In this document: positions 50,671 through 61,877 of the stretch, piece by piece
Layout of the letters: every line of letters begins with the position of its first letter
Numbering within the stretch: the stretch's first letter is position 1
Assembly: GCF_039523795.1 (NCBI RefSeq)
Contig: NZ_BAAAFZ010000007.1
Span: 136,038 to 200,037 of the forward strand
DNA from: Craurococcus roseus
GTDB lineage: Bacteria; Pseudomonadota; Alphaproteobacteria; Acetobacterales; Acetobacteraceae
Length of the DNA: 64,000 nucleotides
Reading direction: 5' to 3'
Notes under the pieces: model-generated
Seen by the model: only the letters and a program-made list of their open reading frames with translations
Database searches by the model: none
Told to the model about the DNA's origin: nothing
Made by a program: the position numbers and the translations under genes

Positions 50671-52269
50671 CTAGAACGTCAGCGGCACCGCTTGCACCAC
50701 CAGCGGCAGGTGCCGCACCGCGCTAAGCACCGGCTCCGGCATCGGCCCGTCCAGCCCGACGAGGCAGATCGCGTCGCCGCCCGGGGCGCTGCGGCCGAGG
50801 TGGAAGGTGGCGATGTTGATCCCCGCGTCCGCGAGCGTCATGCCGAAGCGGCCGATGAAGCCCGGCTTGTCCTGATTGGTGACGTAGAGCATGTGCGGCG
50901 CGAAGTCGGCCTCCACCGCGATCCCCTTCACCTCCACCAGCCGGGGCTTGTCGCCGGCGACCAGGGTGCCGGAGACGCTCCGCTCGAAGCGCCCGGTGGC
51001 GACGCTGAGGCGCACCAGCGTCTGGTACTCGCCGGAGCGCTCCAGCACCGTCTCGGCCACCTCGATGCCGCGCTCCCGCGCCACCACGGGGGCGTTGACC
51101 ATGTTCACCGAGCCGAGCAGCGGTCCGAGCACGCCGGCCAGCGCCGCCGCGGTCAGCGGGCGCCGGTTCAGGTCGGCGACCGCGCCCTCGTACTCCACGC
51201 GGATGGCGCGGATGGCGTTGTCGCTCTCCTGCGCCTGCACGGCGGTGAGCTGCCCGGCCATGCCGCCGAGCAGCCGCGCCAGCTCCATGTAGGGCTTGAG
51301 GCGCGGCGCCTCCTCGGCGGTGACGGACGGCATGTTGATGGCGTTCGAGACCGCGCCGGTGAGCAGGTAATCGGCCATCTGGTCGGCGACCTGGAGCGCC
51401 ACGTTCTCCTGCGCTTCCGCGGTGGCGGCGCCGAGGTGGGGCGTGCAGACCACGTTCTCCAGGCCGAAGAGCGGGCTCTCCTTCGCGGGCTCCGTCTCGA
51501 ACACGTCCAGCGCGGCGCCGGCGAGGTGGCCGGAGCGGATGGCGTCCGCCAGCGCCGCCTCGTCCACCAAGCCGCCGCGGGCGCAGTTGATGACCCGGGC
51601 GCCCTTCTTCATGCGCTCCAGGTTTTCGCGCGAGAGGATATCGCGCGTCTGCTCGGTCAGCGGCGCGTGCAGGCTGATGAAGTCGGCGCGCTCCAGGAGG
51701 TCGGCCAGTTCCACCTTCTCCACGCCGAGTTCCAATGCGCGGCGCTCGGAGAGGAAGGGGTCGAAGGCGATCACCTTCATCTTCAGCCCCACGGCACGGT
51801 CGGCGACGATGGAGCCGATGTTGCCGCAGCCGATCAGGCCGAGCGTCTTGCCGAACAACTCGACGCCCATGAAGCGGTTCTTTTCCCACTTCCCGGCCTT
51901 GGTGGAGGCCGAGGCTTCCGGGAGCTGCCGCGCCAAGGCGAACATCATGGCGATGGCGTGCTCGGCGGTGGTGATGGCGTTGCCGTGGGGCGTGTTCATC
52001 ACCACCACGCCGCGGTTGGTGGCGCTGGTGACGTCCACGTTGTCCACGCCGATGCCGGCGCGGCCCACCACGCGGAGGTTCGGCGCCGCCTCCATCAGCT
52101 CGCGCGTCACCTTCGTGGCGCTGCGGACCGCGAGGCCGTCGTAGGGCTCGATGATGGCGCGCAACTCGGCCGGCGAGAGGCCCGGCTTGACGTCCACCTC
52201 GATGCCGCGCCGGCGGAAGATCTCGACGGCAGCGGGGGACAGCTTGTCGGAAATCAGGACCTTGGGCAC
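50671..52269 (-). CDS. serA: D-3-phosphoglycerate dehydrogenase
   Basis: A 532-aa protein, the usual long type of SerA, catalysing the first step of serine synthesis from 3-phosphoglycerate. Substrate domain AVRSATKVTRELMEAAPNL; NAD domain RAGIGVDNVDV and LGLIGCGNIGSIVADRA; catalytic Arg in INCARGGLVDEAAL, Glu in DVFETEP, His in CTPHLGAATAEAQ. The intervening ASB domain and C-terminal ACT domain (LYVTNQDKPGFIGRFGMTLA) allow serine feedback in some members. The start is GTG 52269, 8 bases after serC, so serC-serA is an operon. Confidence 0.94.
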   Translation of the reverse strand: MPKVLISDKLSPAAVEIFRRRGIEVDVKPGLSPAELRAIIEPYDGLAVRSATKVTRELMEAAPNLRVVGRAGIGVDNVDVTSATNRGVVVMNTPHGNAITTAEHAIAMMFALARQLPEASASTKAGKWEKNRFMGVELFGKTLGLIGCGNIGSIVADRAVGLKMKVIAFDPFLSERRALELGVEKVELADLLERADFISLHAPLTEQTRDILSRENLERMKKGARVINCARGGLVDEAALADAIRSGHLAGAALDVFETEPAKESPLFGLENVVCTPHLGAATAEAQENVALQVADQMADYLLTGAVSNAINMPSVTAEEAPRLKPYMELARLLGGMAGQLTAVQAQESDNAIRAIRVEYEGAVADLNRRPLTAAALAGVLGPLLGSVNMVNAPVVARERGIEVAETVLERSGEYQTLVRLSVATGRFERSVSGTLVAGDKPRLVEVKGIAVEADFAPHMLYVTNQDKPGFIGRFGMTLADAGINIATFHLGRSAPGGDAICLVGLDGPMPEPVLSAVRHLPLVVQAVPLTF

Positions 52270-52277
52270 TGGTGGAG

Positions 52278-53465
52278 CTACTCCGCGGCCTTGGGGGATG
52301 CGTGCTGGGCTTCGGCTTGCGCCAGGGCCCAATGGAGCCAGGGCAGCAGGGCCTCGATGTCGGAGGTCTCGACGGTGGCGCCGCCCCAGATGCGCAAGCC
52401 CGGCGGGGCGTCGCGGTAGGCGCCGATGTCGAGCGCCACGCCTTCCTTCTCCAGAAGGCCAGCGAGCGACTTGGCCGCCGCGGCCTGGCCCTCGGCGTCC
52501 AGTGCGGTGAACCACGGCGCGACCAGCTTCAGGCAGATGGAGGTGCAAGAGCGGGTACGCGCATCCTCCGCCAGGAACGCCACCGCCGGCGTCCGCTCCA
52601 CCCAGGCGGCGACCGCGGCGAGGTTGGCCTCGCTGCGGCGGACCAGCCCCGGCAAGCCGCCGACGCCCTCGGCCCAGCGCAGGCCGTCCAGCGCGTCCTC
52701 CACGCAAAGCATGGAGGGGGTGTTGATGGTCTCGCCCTTGAAGATGCCCTCGTTGAGCTTGCCGCCCTTGGTCATGCGGAAGATCTTGGGCAGCGGCCAG
52801 GCCGGAGTGTGGCTCTCCAAACGCGCGACGGCACGGGGCGAGAGCGCGAGCATCCCATGGGCCGCCTCGCCGCCCAGCACCTTCTGCCAGGACCACGTCA
52901 CCACATCGAGCTTGTCGTAGGGCAGGTCCATTGCGAAGGCGGCGCTGGTGGCGTCGCAGATCGCCAAGCCTTCTCGGCCGGCGGGAATCCAATCGGCGCC
53001 GGGCAGCCGCACGCCGCTGGTGGTGCCGTTCCACACGAACACCACGTCGTGCGACCAATCGACGGCCTTGAGGTCGGGCAGGCGGCCGTAGGGCGCTTCC
53101 AGCACCCGCGCGTCCTTCAGCTTGAGCTGCTTGAGGACGTCGGTGGCCCAATCCTTGGAGAAGCTCTCCCAGGCCAGCACGTCCACGCCGCGCGCGCCGA
53201 GCAGCGACCACAGCGCCATCTCGACGGCGCCGGTGTCGGAAGCGGGCACGATGCCGAGACGCCAATTATCCGGCAACCCGAGAACGGCGCGGGAGCGGTC
53301 GATGACCTCCTTCAGCCGCGCCTTCGGCCCGCCCGCGCGGTGGCTGCGGCCGAGCATCGCGCCTTCCAGGGCCGACAACGCCCAGCCTGGACGCTTCGCG
53401 CAGGGACCAGAGGAGAAACGGGGGTTCGCCGGACGGAGTCCGGGCTTGGTGGCGCTGATCGCCAT
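52278..53465 (-). CDS. serC: Phosphoserine aminotransferase
   Basis: A 395-aa PLP enzyme converting 3-phosphohydroxypyruvate to phosphoserine (also used in vitamin B6 synthesis). Seen: RFSSGPCAKRPGWALSALEG, HRAGGPKARLKEVID, PASDTGAVEMALWSLLG, the cofactor Asp in LAICDATSAAFAMDLP, and Lys in VTWSWQKVLGGEAAHGMLAL. The sequence fits the alphaproteobacterial/methanogen-type SerC. First gene of serCA. Confidence 0.94.
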   Translation of the reverse strand: MAISATKPGLRPANPRFSSGPCAKRPGWALSALEGAMLGRSHRAGGPKARLKEVIDRSRAVLGLPDNWRLGIVPASDTGAVEMALWSLLGARGVDVLAWESFSKDWATDVLKQLKLKDARVLEAPYGRLPDLKAVDWSHDVVFVWNGTTSGVRLPGADWIPAGREGLAICDATSAAFAMDLPYDKLDVVTWSWQKVLGGEAAHGMLALSPRAVARLESHTPAWPLPKIFRMTKGGKLNEGIFKGETINTPSMLCVEDALDGLRWAEGVGGLPGLVRRSEANLAAVAAWVERTPAVAFLAEDARTRSCTSICLKLVAPWFTALDAEGQAAAAKSLAGLLEKEGVALDIGAYRDAPPGLRIWGGATVETSDIEALLPWLHWALAQAEAQHASPKAAE

Positions 53466-53567
53466 GCGTGCGCTCCCTTCCAGAAGCAGATGCGCCCCGG
53501 TGGGGGGGCGTGGCCCGCGCCCGAGATACGCGAAGGCGCGCCGGCGATCAAGGACCTCCGGGCGCCG

Positions 53568-54382
53568 TCAGCCGCCCAGGAGACGCAACCGCTCCGGATC
53601 GATCGTCACTCCGTGGTCGAGCGGCCCGTGCCCCTTGCCGTAGCCCGGCGCGGCGGCGATGGCGGCGCGCACGTAGAACCGCGCCCGCGCCACCGCGTCG
53701 CGCAGCGCCATGCCTTGCGCCAGCCCAGCGGCCACCGCGCTCGCCAGGGTGCAGCCGGTGCCGTGGGTGTGCCTGGTCTCGATGCGGGCGTCCTCGAAGC
53801 GGTCGGTGCCGGACGGCGTCGCCAGCAAGTCGACAACGCGGCTTCCCGGCAGGTGCCCGCCCTTCAATAGCACCGCCCGCGCGCCGAGGCGTAGCAGCGC
53901 TTCCGCGGCGCGCGCCATCCCCGCCTCGTCGCGCACCTCCACGCCGGCCAGCGCCTCCGCTTCGGGCAGGTTGGGCGTCAGCACCGCGGCGAGCGGCAGC
54001 AGCCGCCGCTTGAGCGACTCCACCGCGTCCTCCTCCAAGAGCCTGTGCCCGCCCTTGGCCACCATCACCGGATCGGCGACGAGCGGCACCCCGGGAGCGA
54101 GCGCTTCGATTTCTCCGCACACCGCCTCGATGGTCGGCGCGTCGTGCAGCATGCCCGTCTTGAGCGCGTCGGCGCCGATGTCCTCCAGCACGAGGCGCAT
54201 CTGAAGGCGAATGAAGTCCGGCGCGACCGGCACCACGCCCTGCACGCCAAGCGTGTTCTGCGCCGTCAGAGCCGTGATGGCGGTCGCCGCGAAGCCGCCC
54301 AGCGCCGTCACCGCCTTTATGTCGGCCTGGATGCCGGCGCCGCCCCCGGAATCGGAGCCCGCCGCGATCAGGACCTTGCCCT

Positions 54383-54386
<4 letters not shown>
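53568..54386 (-). CDS. thiD: Hydroxymethylpyrimidine/phosphomethylpyrimidine kinase
   Basis: A 272-aa ribokinase-fold kinase phosphorylating HMP for thiamine synthesis. Seen: LIAAGSDSGGGAGIQADIKA, TAITALTAQNTLGVQ, LKTGMLHDAPTIEAV, DPVMVAKGGHRLL, LTPNLPEAEALAG, LLKGGHLPG and the anion hole HTHGTGCTLASAVAAG with catalytic Asp region nearby. Its ATG overlaps the glmM stop (ATGA), so it is coupled to glmM. Confidence 0.93.
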
Positions 54387-55765
<1,379 letters not shown>

Positions 55766-55855
55766 GGGAACGAAGATAACCGGCCGCCCGCCGCCCGGTC
55801 CATCAGGCGCAGGCCGGCCCGGGTCGTGCGGAGGAGGGTGCCTAGGCGCCCTGGC

Positions 55856-56893
55856 CTACCGTCCCGACAAGGTGTCCCACACCCGCAGCGCTTGCGCCGT
55901 CTCCGCCACATCGTGGACGCGCACGATCGCCGCCCCGCGCGCCACGCCGCAGAGCGCGGCGGCGACGCTGGGAGCGACGCGCAGCCCGGCCGCGGCCTCG
56001 CCCGAGATGACGCCAAGCGAGCGCTTGCGGGAGGCCCCGAGGAGGATGCGGCAGCCGAGGCCCGCCAGCAGCGGCAAGCGTTGAACGAGCGACAGGTTGT
56101 GCTCCACCGCCTTGCCGAAGCCCAAACCCGGGTCCACCGCGATCCGGGCACGGGGGATGCCGGCGCGCTCCGCCGCCTCCACCCGCTTGCGCAGGAACTC
56201 CGCCACTTCCAGCGCCGCGTCGCCGTACTGTGGTTCGCGCTGCATCTCGCGCGGGTCGAGCCCCAGCATGTGCATCAGCACCACCGGCGCCCCGCGCTCC
56301 GCCAGGAGAGCCATGGCCGCCGGGTCGTGCCGGAGCGCGCTGATGTCGTTCACGATCCGCGCTCCGGCGTCCAGCGCCGCGCGCATGGTCTCCGCGTTGC
56401 GCGTGTCGATGGAGACCGGCGCAATCGCAGCCAACGCGCGCACCGCGGGCAGCACGCGGCTGATCTCCTCCTCCGGCGGCACCGGCTCCGCGCCGGGCCG
56501 GGTGGATTCGCCGCCGATGTCGAGCAGGTCGGCGCCGGCTTCCAGCATGGCGCGGCCGCGGGCGATGGCGGCCTCGGCCGAACCCGCCAGCCCGTCGCCG
56601 GAAAAGCTGTCCGGTGTGACGTTGATGATGCCCATGACCAGCGGCCGGTCCGTGGGCAGCCCAGCGAAGGCCGGCGGCGCTTCCGTTACGCGGGCCAGCG
56701 CGGCGGCCCAGGCCCCCGGCACCCGCGGGGCCGCGACGATGCCGCGGTCCGCGCTGCCCTCGTCTATCAACCGCACCAAGGAGAAGGCCGCGGGTCCGCC
56801 CTGGAACGGCAGCCCCACGCCGCTGGCCACCATGTGAGAAGCCGCCGGACCCGTCGCTAGGTCCAGCGGCTCCACCCACCTCTCGTCCGGCAC
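55856..56893 (-). CDS. folP: Dihydropteroate synthase with N-terminal extension
   Basis: A 345-aa protein. The TIM-barrel synthase starts near residue 85: VMGIINVTPDSFSGDGLAGS, LLDIGGESTRPGAEPV, VSIDTRNAETMRAAL, IVNDISALRHDP, VVLMHMLG, DPGLGFGKAVEHNLSLV, ILLGASRKRSLGVISG, RVHDVAET. These are the pterin and pABA sites of folate synthesis. About 85 N-terminal residues precede the barrel and have no motif that I recognise. It lies 10 bp from ftsH. Confidence 0.93.
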   Translation of the reverse strand: MPDERWVEPLDLATGPAASHMVASGVGLPFQGGPAAFSLVRLIDEGSADRGIVAAPRVPGAWAAALARVTEAPPAFAGLPTDRPLVMGIINVTPDSFSGDGLAGSAEAAIARGRAMLEAGADLLDIGGESTRPGAEPVPPEEEISRVLPAVRALAAIAPVSIDTRNAETMRAALDAGARIVNDISALRHDPAAMALLAERGAPVVLMHMLGLDPREMQREPQYGDAALEVAEFLRKRVEAAERAGIPRARIAVDPGLGFGKAVEHNLSLVQRLPLLAGLGCRILLGASRKRSLGVISGEAAAGLRVAPSVAAALCGVARGAAIVRVHDVAETAQALRVWDTLSGR

Positions 56894-56903
56894 GGCCGGG
56901 CGG

Positions 56904-58835
56904 CTAGGTCCCTGGCGCGGGCGCCGGGTTGAAGCCGCCAGGGCTCGAGCCCGGCCGCGGTGCCCGGCCCGAGGTCGGAACGCTGCCGCGCCCGGCCGCG
57001 ACCGGCTCGTCCGGACGGTTGCGCACCACCGGCTCGCCCTTGATCACCAAGCGGATCTCGTCGCCGGACAGCGTCTCGTGCTCCAGCAGGCCCTTGGCCA
57101 GCAGGTGCAACTCGTCGATGTTCTCCGACAGGATCGCTTTGCAGCGCGCGTAGGCCTCGTCGATGATCCGGCGGATCTCGGCGTCGATCTGCCGCGCCGT
57201 TTCTTCCGACAGGTTCTTCGACTGCGTGACGGAGTGGCCCAGGAACACCTCCTGGCTGTTCTCGCCGTAGGCGATCATGCCGAGCTTTTCCGACATGCCC
57301 CACTCGGTGACCATGCGCCGGGTCTGGTCGGTCGCCATCTTGATGTCGCCCGAGGCGCCGTTGGAAACCTTGTCCGGCCCGAAGATCAGCTCCTCCGCGA
57401 CGCGGCCGCCCATCGCCATGGACAGTTCTTGGAGCAGCTTGCTCTTGTGCTTGGAGTAGCGGTCGCCTTCCGGCAGGGACATCACCAAGCCCAGCGCGCG
57501 GCCGCGCGGGATGATGGTGGCCTTGTGGACCGGGTCGCACTCCGAGAGGTGCAGCGCCGCGAGCGCGTGGCCGGCCTCGTGGTAGGCGGTCATGCGCTTC
57601 TCGTCCTCGCTCATGACGAGCGAGCGGCGCTCGGCGCCCATCAGCACCTTGTCCTTGGCCTGCTCGAACTCGTGCATGCCGACGGTGCGGCGGCCGGTGC
57701 GGGCCGCGAGCAGCGCCGCCTCGTTCACCAAATTGGCGAGGTCGGCACCGGAGAAGCCCGGCGTGCCGCGCGCGATGGTCTTCGGGTCGACGTCGGAGGC
57801 CAGCGGCACCTTGCGCATATGGACGCGCAGGATCTTCTCGCGGCCCATCACGTCCGGGTTCGGCACCACCACCTGCCGGTCGAAGCGGCCGGGGCGGAGC
57901 AGCGCCGGGTCGAGCACGTCCGGGCGGTTGGTGGCGGCGATGAGGATGACGCCTTCGTTGGATTCGAAGCCGTCCATCTCCACGAGCATCTGGTTCAAGG
58001 TCTGCTCGCGCTCGTCGTTGCCGCCGCCCAGGCCGGCGCCGCGGTGGCGGCCCACCGCGTCGATCTCATCGATGAAGATGATGCAGGGCGCGTTCTTCTT
58101 GCCCTGCTCGAACATGTCGCGCACGCGGGAGGCGCCGACGCCCACGAACATCTCCACGAAGTCGGAGCCAGAGATGGTGAAGAAGGGCACGTTGGCTTCG
58201 CCGGCGATGGCGCGGGCCAGCAGGGTCTTACCCGTACCGGGCGGACCCACCAGCAGCACTCCCTTCGGGATCTTGCCGCCGAGGCGCTGGAACTTCTGCG
58301 GATCGCGCAGGAACTCGACGATCTCTTCCAGTTCGCCCTTGGCCTCGTCGATGCCGGCGACGTCCTCGAAGGTTATTCGGCCCTGCTTCTCGGTGAGCAG
58401 CCGGGCACGGGATTTGCCGAAGCCCATGGCCCGGCCGCCGCCCGACTGCATCTGGCGCATGAAGAACACCCAGACGCCAATCAGCAGCAGCATCGGGAAC
58501 CAAGACAGCAGGTACTGGAAGAGCGGGTGGACTTCGCTCTCCTCCGCCCGCGCCACCACCCGCACACCCTTTTCGGTCAGCTTGCTGACCAGGCTCGGGT
58601 CCTCCGGGGTGTAGGTCTGGAAGGTGCGCCCGTCCGTCAAGGTGCCGCCGACCGTCCGGCCCTGGATCACGACCTCGCGGACGTGCCCGGCGTTCACCTC
58701 CGTCAGGAAGTCGCTGTAGGCGAAGGCCTGGGCGCCCCGACCGCCCGTCGAAGAGGGCTGGAACAGGTTGAACAGCGCCACCAACAGCAGCGCGACGATC
58801 ACCCAGAGCGCCAGGTTACGGCCGAAATTGTTCAC
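56904..58835 (-). CDS. ftsH: ATP-dependent zinc metalloprotease FtsH
   Basis: A 643-aa membrane AAA protease for quality control of membrane and regulatory proteins. TM1 (about 8-25, LALWVIVALLLVALFNLF) and TM2 (about 108-125, PMLLLIGVWVFFM) flank a periplasmic domain. AAA motifs: LLVGPPGTGKTLLARAIAGE, IIFIDEIDAVGRHRGAGLGG, LIAATNRPDVLDPALLRPGR. Zinc site: TAYHEAGHALAALHL, with the third acidic ligand further on. The C-terminus is Pro/Gly-rich. It is essential in many bacteria. Confidence 0.96.
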   Translation of the reverse strand: MNNFGRNLALWVIVALLLVALFNLFQPSSTGGRGAQAFAYSDFLTEVNAGHVREVVIQGRTVGGTLTDGRTFQTYTPEDPSLVSKLTEKGVRVVARAEESEVHPLFQYLLSWFPMLLLIGVWVFFMRQMQSGGGRAMGFGKSRARLLTEKQGRITFEDVAGIDEAKGELEEIVEFLRDPQKFQRLGGKIPKGVLLVGPPGTGKTLLARAIAGEANVPFFTISGSDFVEMFVGVGASRVRDMFEQGKKNAPCIIFIDEIDAVGRHRGAGLGGGNDEREQTLNQMLVEMDGFESNEGVILIAATNRPDVLDPALLRPGRFDRQVVVPNPDVMGREKILRVHMRKVPLASDVDPKTIARGTPGFSGADLANLVNEAALLAARTGRRTVGMHEFEQAKDKVLMGAERRSLVMSEDEKRMTAYHEAGHALAALHLSECDPVHKATIIPRGRALGLVMSLPEGDRYSKHKSKLLQELSMAMGGRVAEELIFGPDKVSNGASGDIKMATDQTRRMVTEWGMSEKLGMIAYGENSQEVFLGHSVTQSKNLSEETARQIDAEIRRIIDEAYARCKAILSENIDELHLLAKGLLEHETLSGDEIRLVIKGEPVVRNRPDEPVAAGRGSVPTSGRAPRPGSSPGGFNPAPAPGT

Positions 58836-58883
58836 CGATGTGCATCCCGTTTCAGCCAGGGTCCCGGTTCGAGGACAGGTCGC

Positions 58884-60239
58884 TCAGGCTCCACGCCCCG
58901 AAACCCTGCTTCCGGGAGATGGGGTCGGTAACGCCGGCTTGGAATGGGCCGGCCTCGAACGTCCTTTCGCGCACGCATGCGACCGCCGGCTCCAACCGGC
59001 GACCGGGCCGCCCACCGGGGCGAAGACCAGTGCGAAACGCGCGCATGTCTCCGAGTCAGGATAAAGCAGTGCGGGCACCGCCACCAGCACGCCGTCACGC
59101 CAGATGGCGGGAAAAGTCGCGAGGATCGTTGCCGACACCGCCCGCGCAGCGCGCCGCAGGTCGGCCGGCGGCGTGCCGAGGGCACCGATGGCGCAATCCG
59201 GCGCGCCCGGCCCCATCAGCCGGAAGCGCCCGTCCCACAAGGCGCCCGGCCGCGCCGGAACCGGCGCCCTCACCGCCCCGGGCTCGCGCAGGACGCGCCA
59301 GCCGGCGCCGCCCGGCCGCAGCCAAGCGCCGGCGAGGGTACCGCAGCCGCGACGACGCAGGCGCCGCGCCGCTTCGGTCGAGGGCGGCCATGCCGCCCCC
59401 CCCACGGCCCGCAGGAGCGCCGCGAGCGCCGCGTCCGCCGCCTCGTCGTTCCCCAGCGCCAAAGGATCGACTTCGGCATGGCCTTCCGGGCGGAGCCGCG
59501 CGGCGACCGCCAAGCGCGAGGCCACTGCCGACCCGGCTTCCGCGCGCCGACGCCCGAAGGCCGAAGCCGCCTCGGCCAGCGCCGCGACCGCCGGTCCCGT
59601 CCCGGCCGGATCGGCAAGGGACCGGCGCAGCCCGGTCCGCGCGAACCGCGAATCGGCGTTGGCCGGATCGCGGACCGGTTCGAGGCCAGCCACGGCGACT
59701 TCCGCCTCCAACCGGGCCGGCGCCACGCCGAGCAGGGGCCGCAGCACCAGCGCCGCCGCCTCCGCCCGGACCGGCGCCATGGCCGAAAGGCCGCCTGGCC
59801 CGCTGCCCCTGAGCGCCCGGAACAGCACGGTTTCCGCTTGGTCCACCCGATGGTGGCCGAGCAGGAGCCAGGGCCGTCCCTCCTCCGCGCAGGCCCCTAA
59901 CATCGCCGCGAGCCGCCCTTCCCTCGCCCGCTCCTGCGCGCCCGGCCCCGGCAGAAGGCCCAGCCGCAGCACCCGGCCCCCGATCCCGCGCCGGGCCAGC
60001 GTGGCGAGGACGCCGTCGGCCTCGGCTCCGCTGCCCGGCCGTAGGCCGTGGTCCACCACCAGGGCGAGCAGATCGCCGCCGCGCCGGCGCGCCCAATCGG
60101 CCGCCAAGAGCGCGAGCGCCAAGCTGTGGGGGCCGCCGGACACGCCGGCCGCGAGGCGGGGCGCGGCGCCGAACGGGCCGAGCGGCGCCATCAGCGCGTC
60201 GAACTCGGCCGGGTCCAGCGCTCCGGCCGCTTCCGTCAC
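58884..60239 (-). CDS. tilS: tRNA(Ile)-lysidine synthase
   Basis: A 451-aa protein from GTG 60239, placed between cpoB and ftsH as in related genomes. It is a PP-loop ATPase that makes lysidine at C34 of tRNA-Ile2. LAAGVSGGPHSLALALLAAD holds the PP-loop, followed by LLALVVDHGLRPGSGAEADG, REGRLAAMLGACAEEGRP, LLLGHHRVDQAETVLFRALR and GLEPVRDPANADSRFARTGL. The usual PP-loop SGGxDS reads SGGPHS here: His replaces the conserved Asp (residue 38). The C-terminal part is poorly conserved. Confidence 0.88.
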   Translation of the reverse strand: MTEAAGALDPAEFDALMAPLGPFGAAPRLAAGVSGGPHSLALALLAADWARRRGGDLLALVVDHGLRPGSGAEADGVLATLARRGIGGRVLRLGLLPGPGAQERAREGRLAAMLGACAEEGRPWLLLGHHRVDQAETVLFRALRGSGPGGLSAMAPVRAEAAALVLRPLLGVAPARLEAEVAVAGLEPVRDPANADSRFARTGLRRSLADPAGTGPAVAALAEAASAFGRRRAEAGSAVASRLAVAARLRPEGHAEVDPLALGNDEAADAALAALLRAVGGAAWPPSTEAARRLRRRGCGTLAGAWLRPGGAGWRVLREPGAVRAPVPARPGALWDGRFRLMGPGAPDCAIGALGTPPADLRRAARAVSATILATFPAIWRDGVLVAVPALLYPDSETCARFALVFAPVGGPVAGWSRRSHACAKGRSRPAHSKPALPTPSPGSRVSGRGA

Positions 60240-60243
60240 GGCG

Positions 60244-61270
60244 TCAGCGGCACCCGGCGCGGCGCCGCGTTTCGGCGGCGCGTTCCGCCTGCGGCTGGCG
60301 CAGGTTGGGAAAGTTGCTGCGCAGGTCGTCCAGCGTGTCGCAGGCTTCGCGCTTGTGGCCGAGGTTGGTGAAGGCGTTGGCGAGGCCGAGCAGCGCGTCC
60401 GGCGCCCGCGGGCTGTTGCGGGCGCGCGTGTAGGCGTCGTTGTAGGCGAGGGCCGCGCCGGCGTTGTCGCGCTTGCCGGCCAGCGCGTCCGCCAGGAGCA
60501 TCTGCGCGTCCGCCGCGCGGGGCGAGTTCCGCGCCGCGAGCGCTTCGCGCGCGGCGGCTTCGGCGGCGGCGTAGTCGCGGCGGTTGAGCGCCGCCTGCCC
60601 CTCGGCGATGGCGCGCTCCGCCGTGCGNNNNNNNNNNNNNNNNNNNNNNNNNNNNNNNNNNNNNNNNNNNNNNNNNNNNNNNNNNNNNNNNNNNNNNNNN
60701 NNNNNNNNNNNNNNNNNNNNNNNNNNNNNNNNNNTCCGCCGTGCGCGGCGCCGGCGCGGCCGCGGGAGCCGGCGGAGGCGGCGCGGGCCGAGGCGCCGGG
60801 GACGCCGGCTCGGCCGCTGTCGATTCCCGTCCCCCGCCGCCACCGGCGCCCCGCTGCCGGCCGCCGCTTTCCAACTGCTGCAAGCGGAAATCCACGTCGC
60901 CTTGCAGCTTTTCCACCGACTGCGCGAGCTGGCGGTTTCGGAACTCGGTTTCGTCCAGCCGCCCGCGCATCCGGCGCAGCTCTTCTTCCAACGCGCCCAC
61001 CCGTTCCAGGAGTTGGCTCAGCAGCTCGCCCGACGGCGCCGCGCCGCCGCCGCCGCCGCGCGGCACGGGCGCCGCGAGGCCGGAGCCGCCGCCGCTCCTG
61101 CGCAGGCTTTCCAGCTCCTGGCGGAGCTGGAGGATCTGGTTTTGCAGGAAGATGCCCTCGCGGCTCTCGGCCTGCGCCAGCGCAGGACGGGCAAAGACGA
61201 CGGGCCATCCGCCCCCGGTCAGCGGGGCGGCGAGGATCAGGGCGGCGGCGAGCGCGCGGGTCGGGCGCAT
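60244..61270 (-). CDS. cpoB: Cell division coordinator CpoB (YbgF), interrupted by an N run
   Basis: Periplasmic protein linking Tol-Pal to peptidoglycan synthesis. Signal peptide to near ALAQA; trimerising coiled coil (EGIFLQNQILQLRQELESLR, LLSQLLERVGALEEELRRMR); Gly/Pro/Ala linker; C-terminal TPR part (AEGQAALNRRDYAAAEAAAR, KRDNAGAALAYNDAYTRARN, KREACDTLDDLRSNFP). 107 N (60628-60734) separate linker and TPR, and the frame appears to change across them. The bases tccgccgtgcg occur on both sides; overlapping them and removing the N gives one continuous in-frame gene. Its stop is 4 bases from the tilS GTG. Confidence 0.82.
60628..60734. other. Assembly gap (107 N) inside cpoB
   Basis: The left flank ends tccgccgtgcg and the right flank begins tccgccgtgcg. 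This 11-base identity suggests the two contig ends overlap and that the gap has little or no missing sequence. Confidence 0.6.
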
Positions 61271-61385
61271 AAACGGAACTCCGGTCACGGCGGGCGGCGT
61301 CGCCCCATCACGGCCGCGCCGACGCGCGGCCGGCGACGGAGCGACCGTCGCCGCCGCGCCCATTACCCGGCGCGTCCCGGCGCCG

Positions 61386-61877
61386 CTAGCGAACCACCGT
61401 CACGGCGCGGCGGTTCTGCGCCCATGCGTCCTCGGACGAGCCGAGCGCGGTCGGGCGGTCCTTGCCGTAGGAGATGGTCGAGACGCGCGCGCCGGACACG
61501 CCGTTGGCCACCAGCACGTCGCGCGCCGCGTTGGCGCGGCGCTGGCCGAGCGCGAGGTTGTATTCGCGCGTGCCGCGCTCGTCCGCGTGGCCTTCCACCT
61601 GCACCTGCACCTGCTGGTGCTGCCGCATCCAACCGGCCTGCCGATCCAGCACCGGGCGCTGGTCGGCCCGGATGTTGGAGCGGTCGGTCTCGAAGAACAC
61701 GCGGTCGCCGATGTTGGCGACCAGGTCCTCCTGGCTGCCGGGGCGCACGGCGCCGCTGCCGAAGCCGGAGCCCGCGCCGCCGGTGCCGGTCTGGGCCTGG
61801 TTCGCGGCGTCGTCCGAGCCGCAGGCGGCGAGGAGCGCGACCGCGGCCAAGGCGCCGAGGAGCTTCTGGGTGGCCAT
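61386..61877 (-). CDS. pal: Peptidoglycan-associated lipoprotein Pal
   Basis: A 163-aa lipoprotein. Lipobox LAAVALLAACGSDD gives a mature start at Cys19. A Gly-rich linker precedes the OmpA-like domain: RVFFETDRSNIRADQRPVLD, VEGHADERGTREYNLALGQR, RA, TISYGKDRPTAL. The D and R that bind meso-diaminopimelate (in NLALGQRRA) are present. It anchors the outer membrane to the wall in the Tol-Pal system. It is 115 bp from cpoB and 142 bp from tolB. Confidence 0.95.
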   Translation of the reverse strand: MATQKLLGALAAVALLAACGSDDAANQAQTGTGGAGSGFGSGAVRPGSQEDLVANIGDRVFFETDRSNIRADQRPVLDRQAGWMRQHQQVQVQVEGHADERGTREYNLALGQRRANAARDVLVANGVSGARVSTISYGKDRPTALGSSEDAWAQNRRAVTVVR

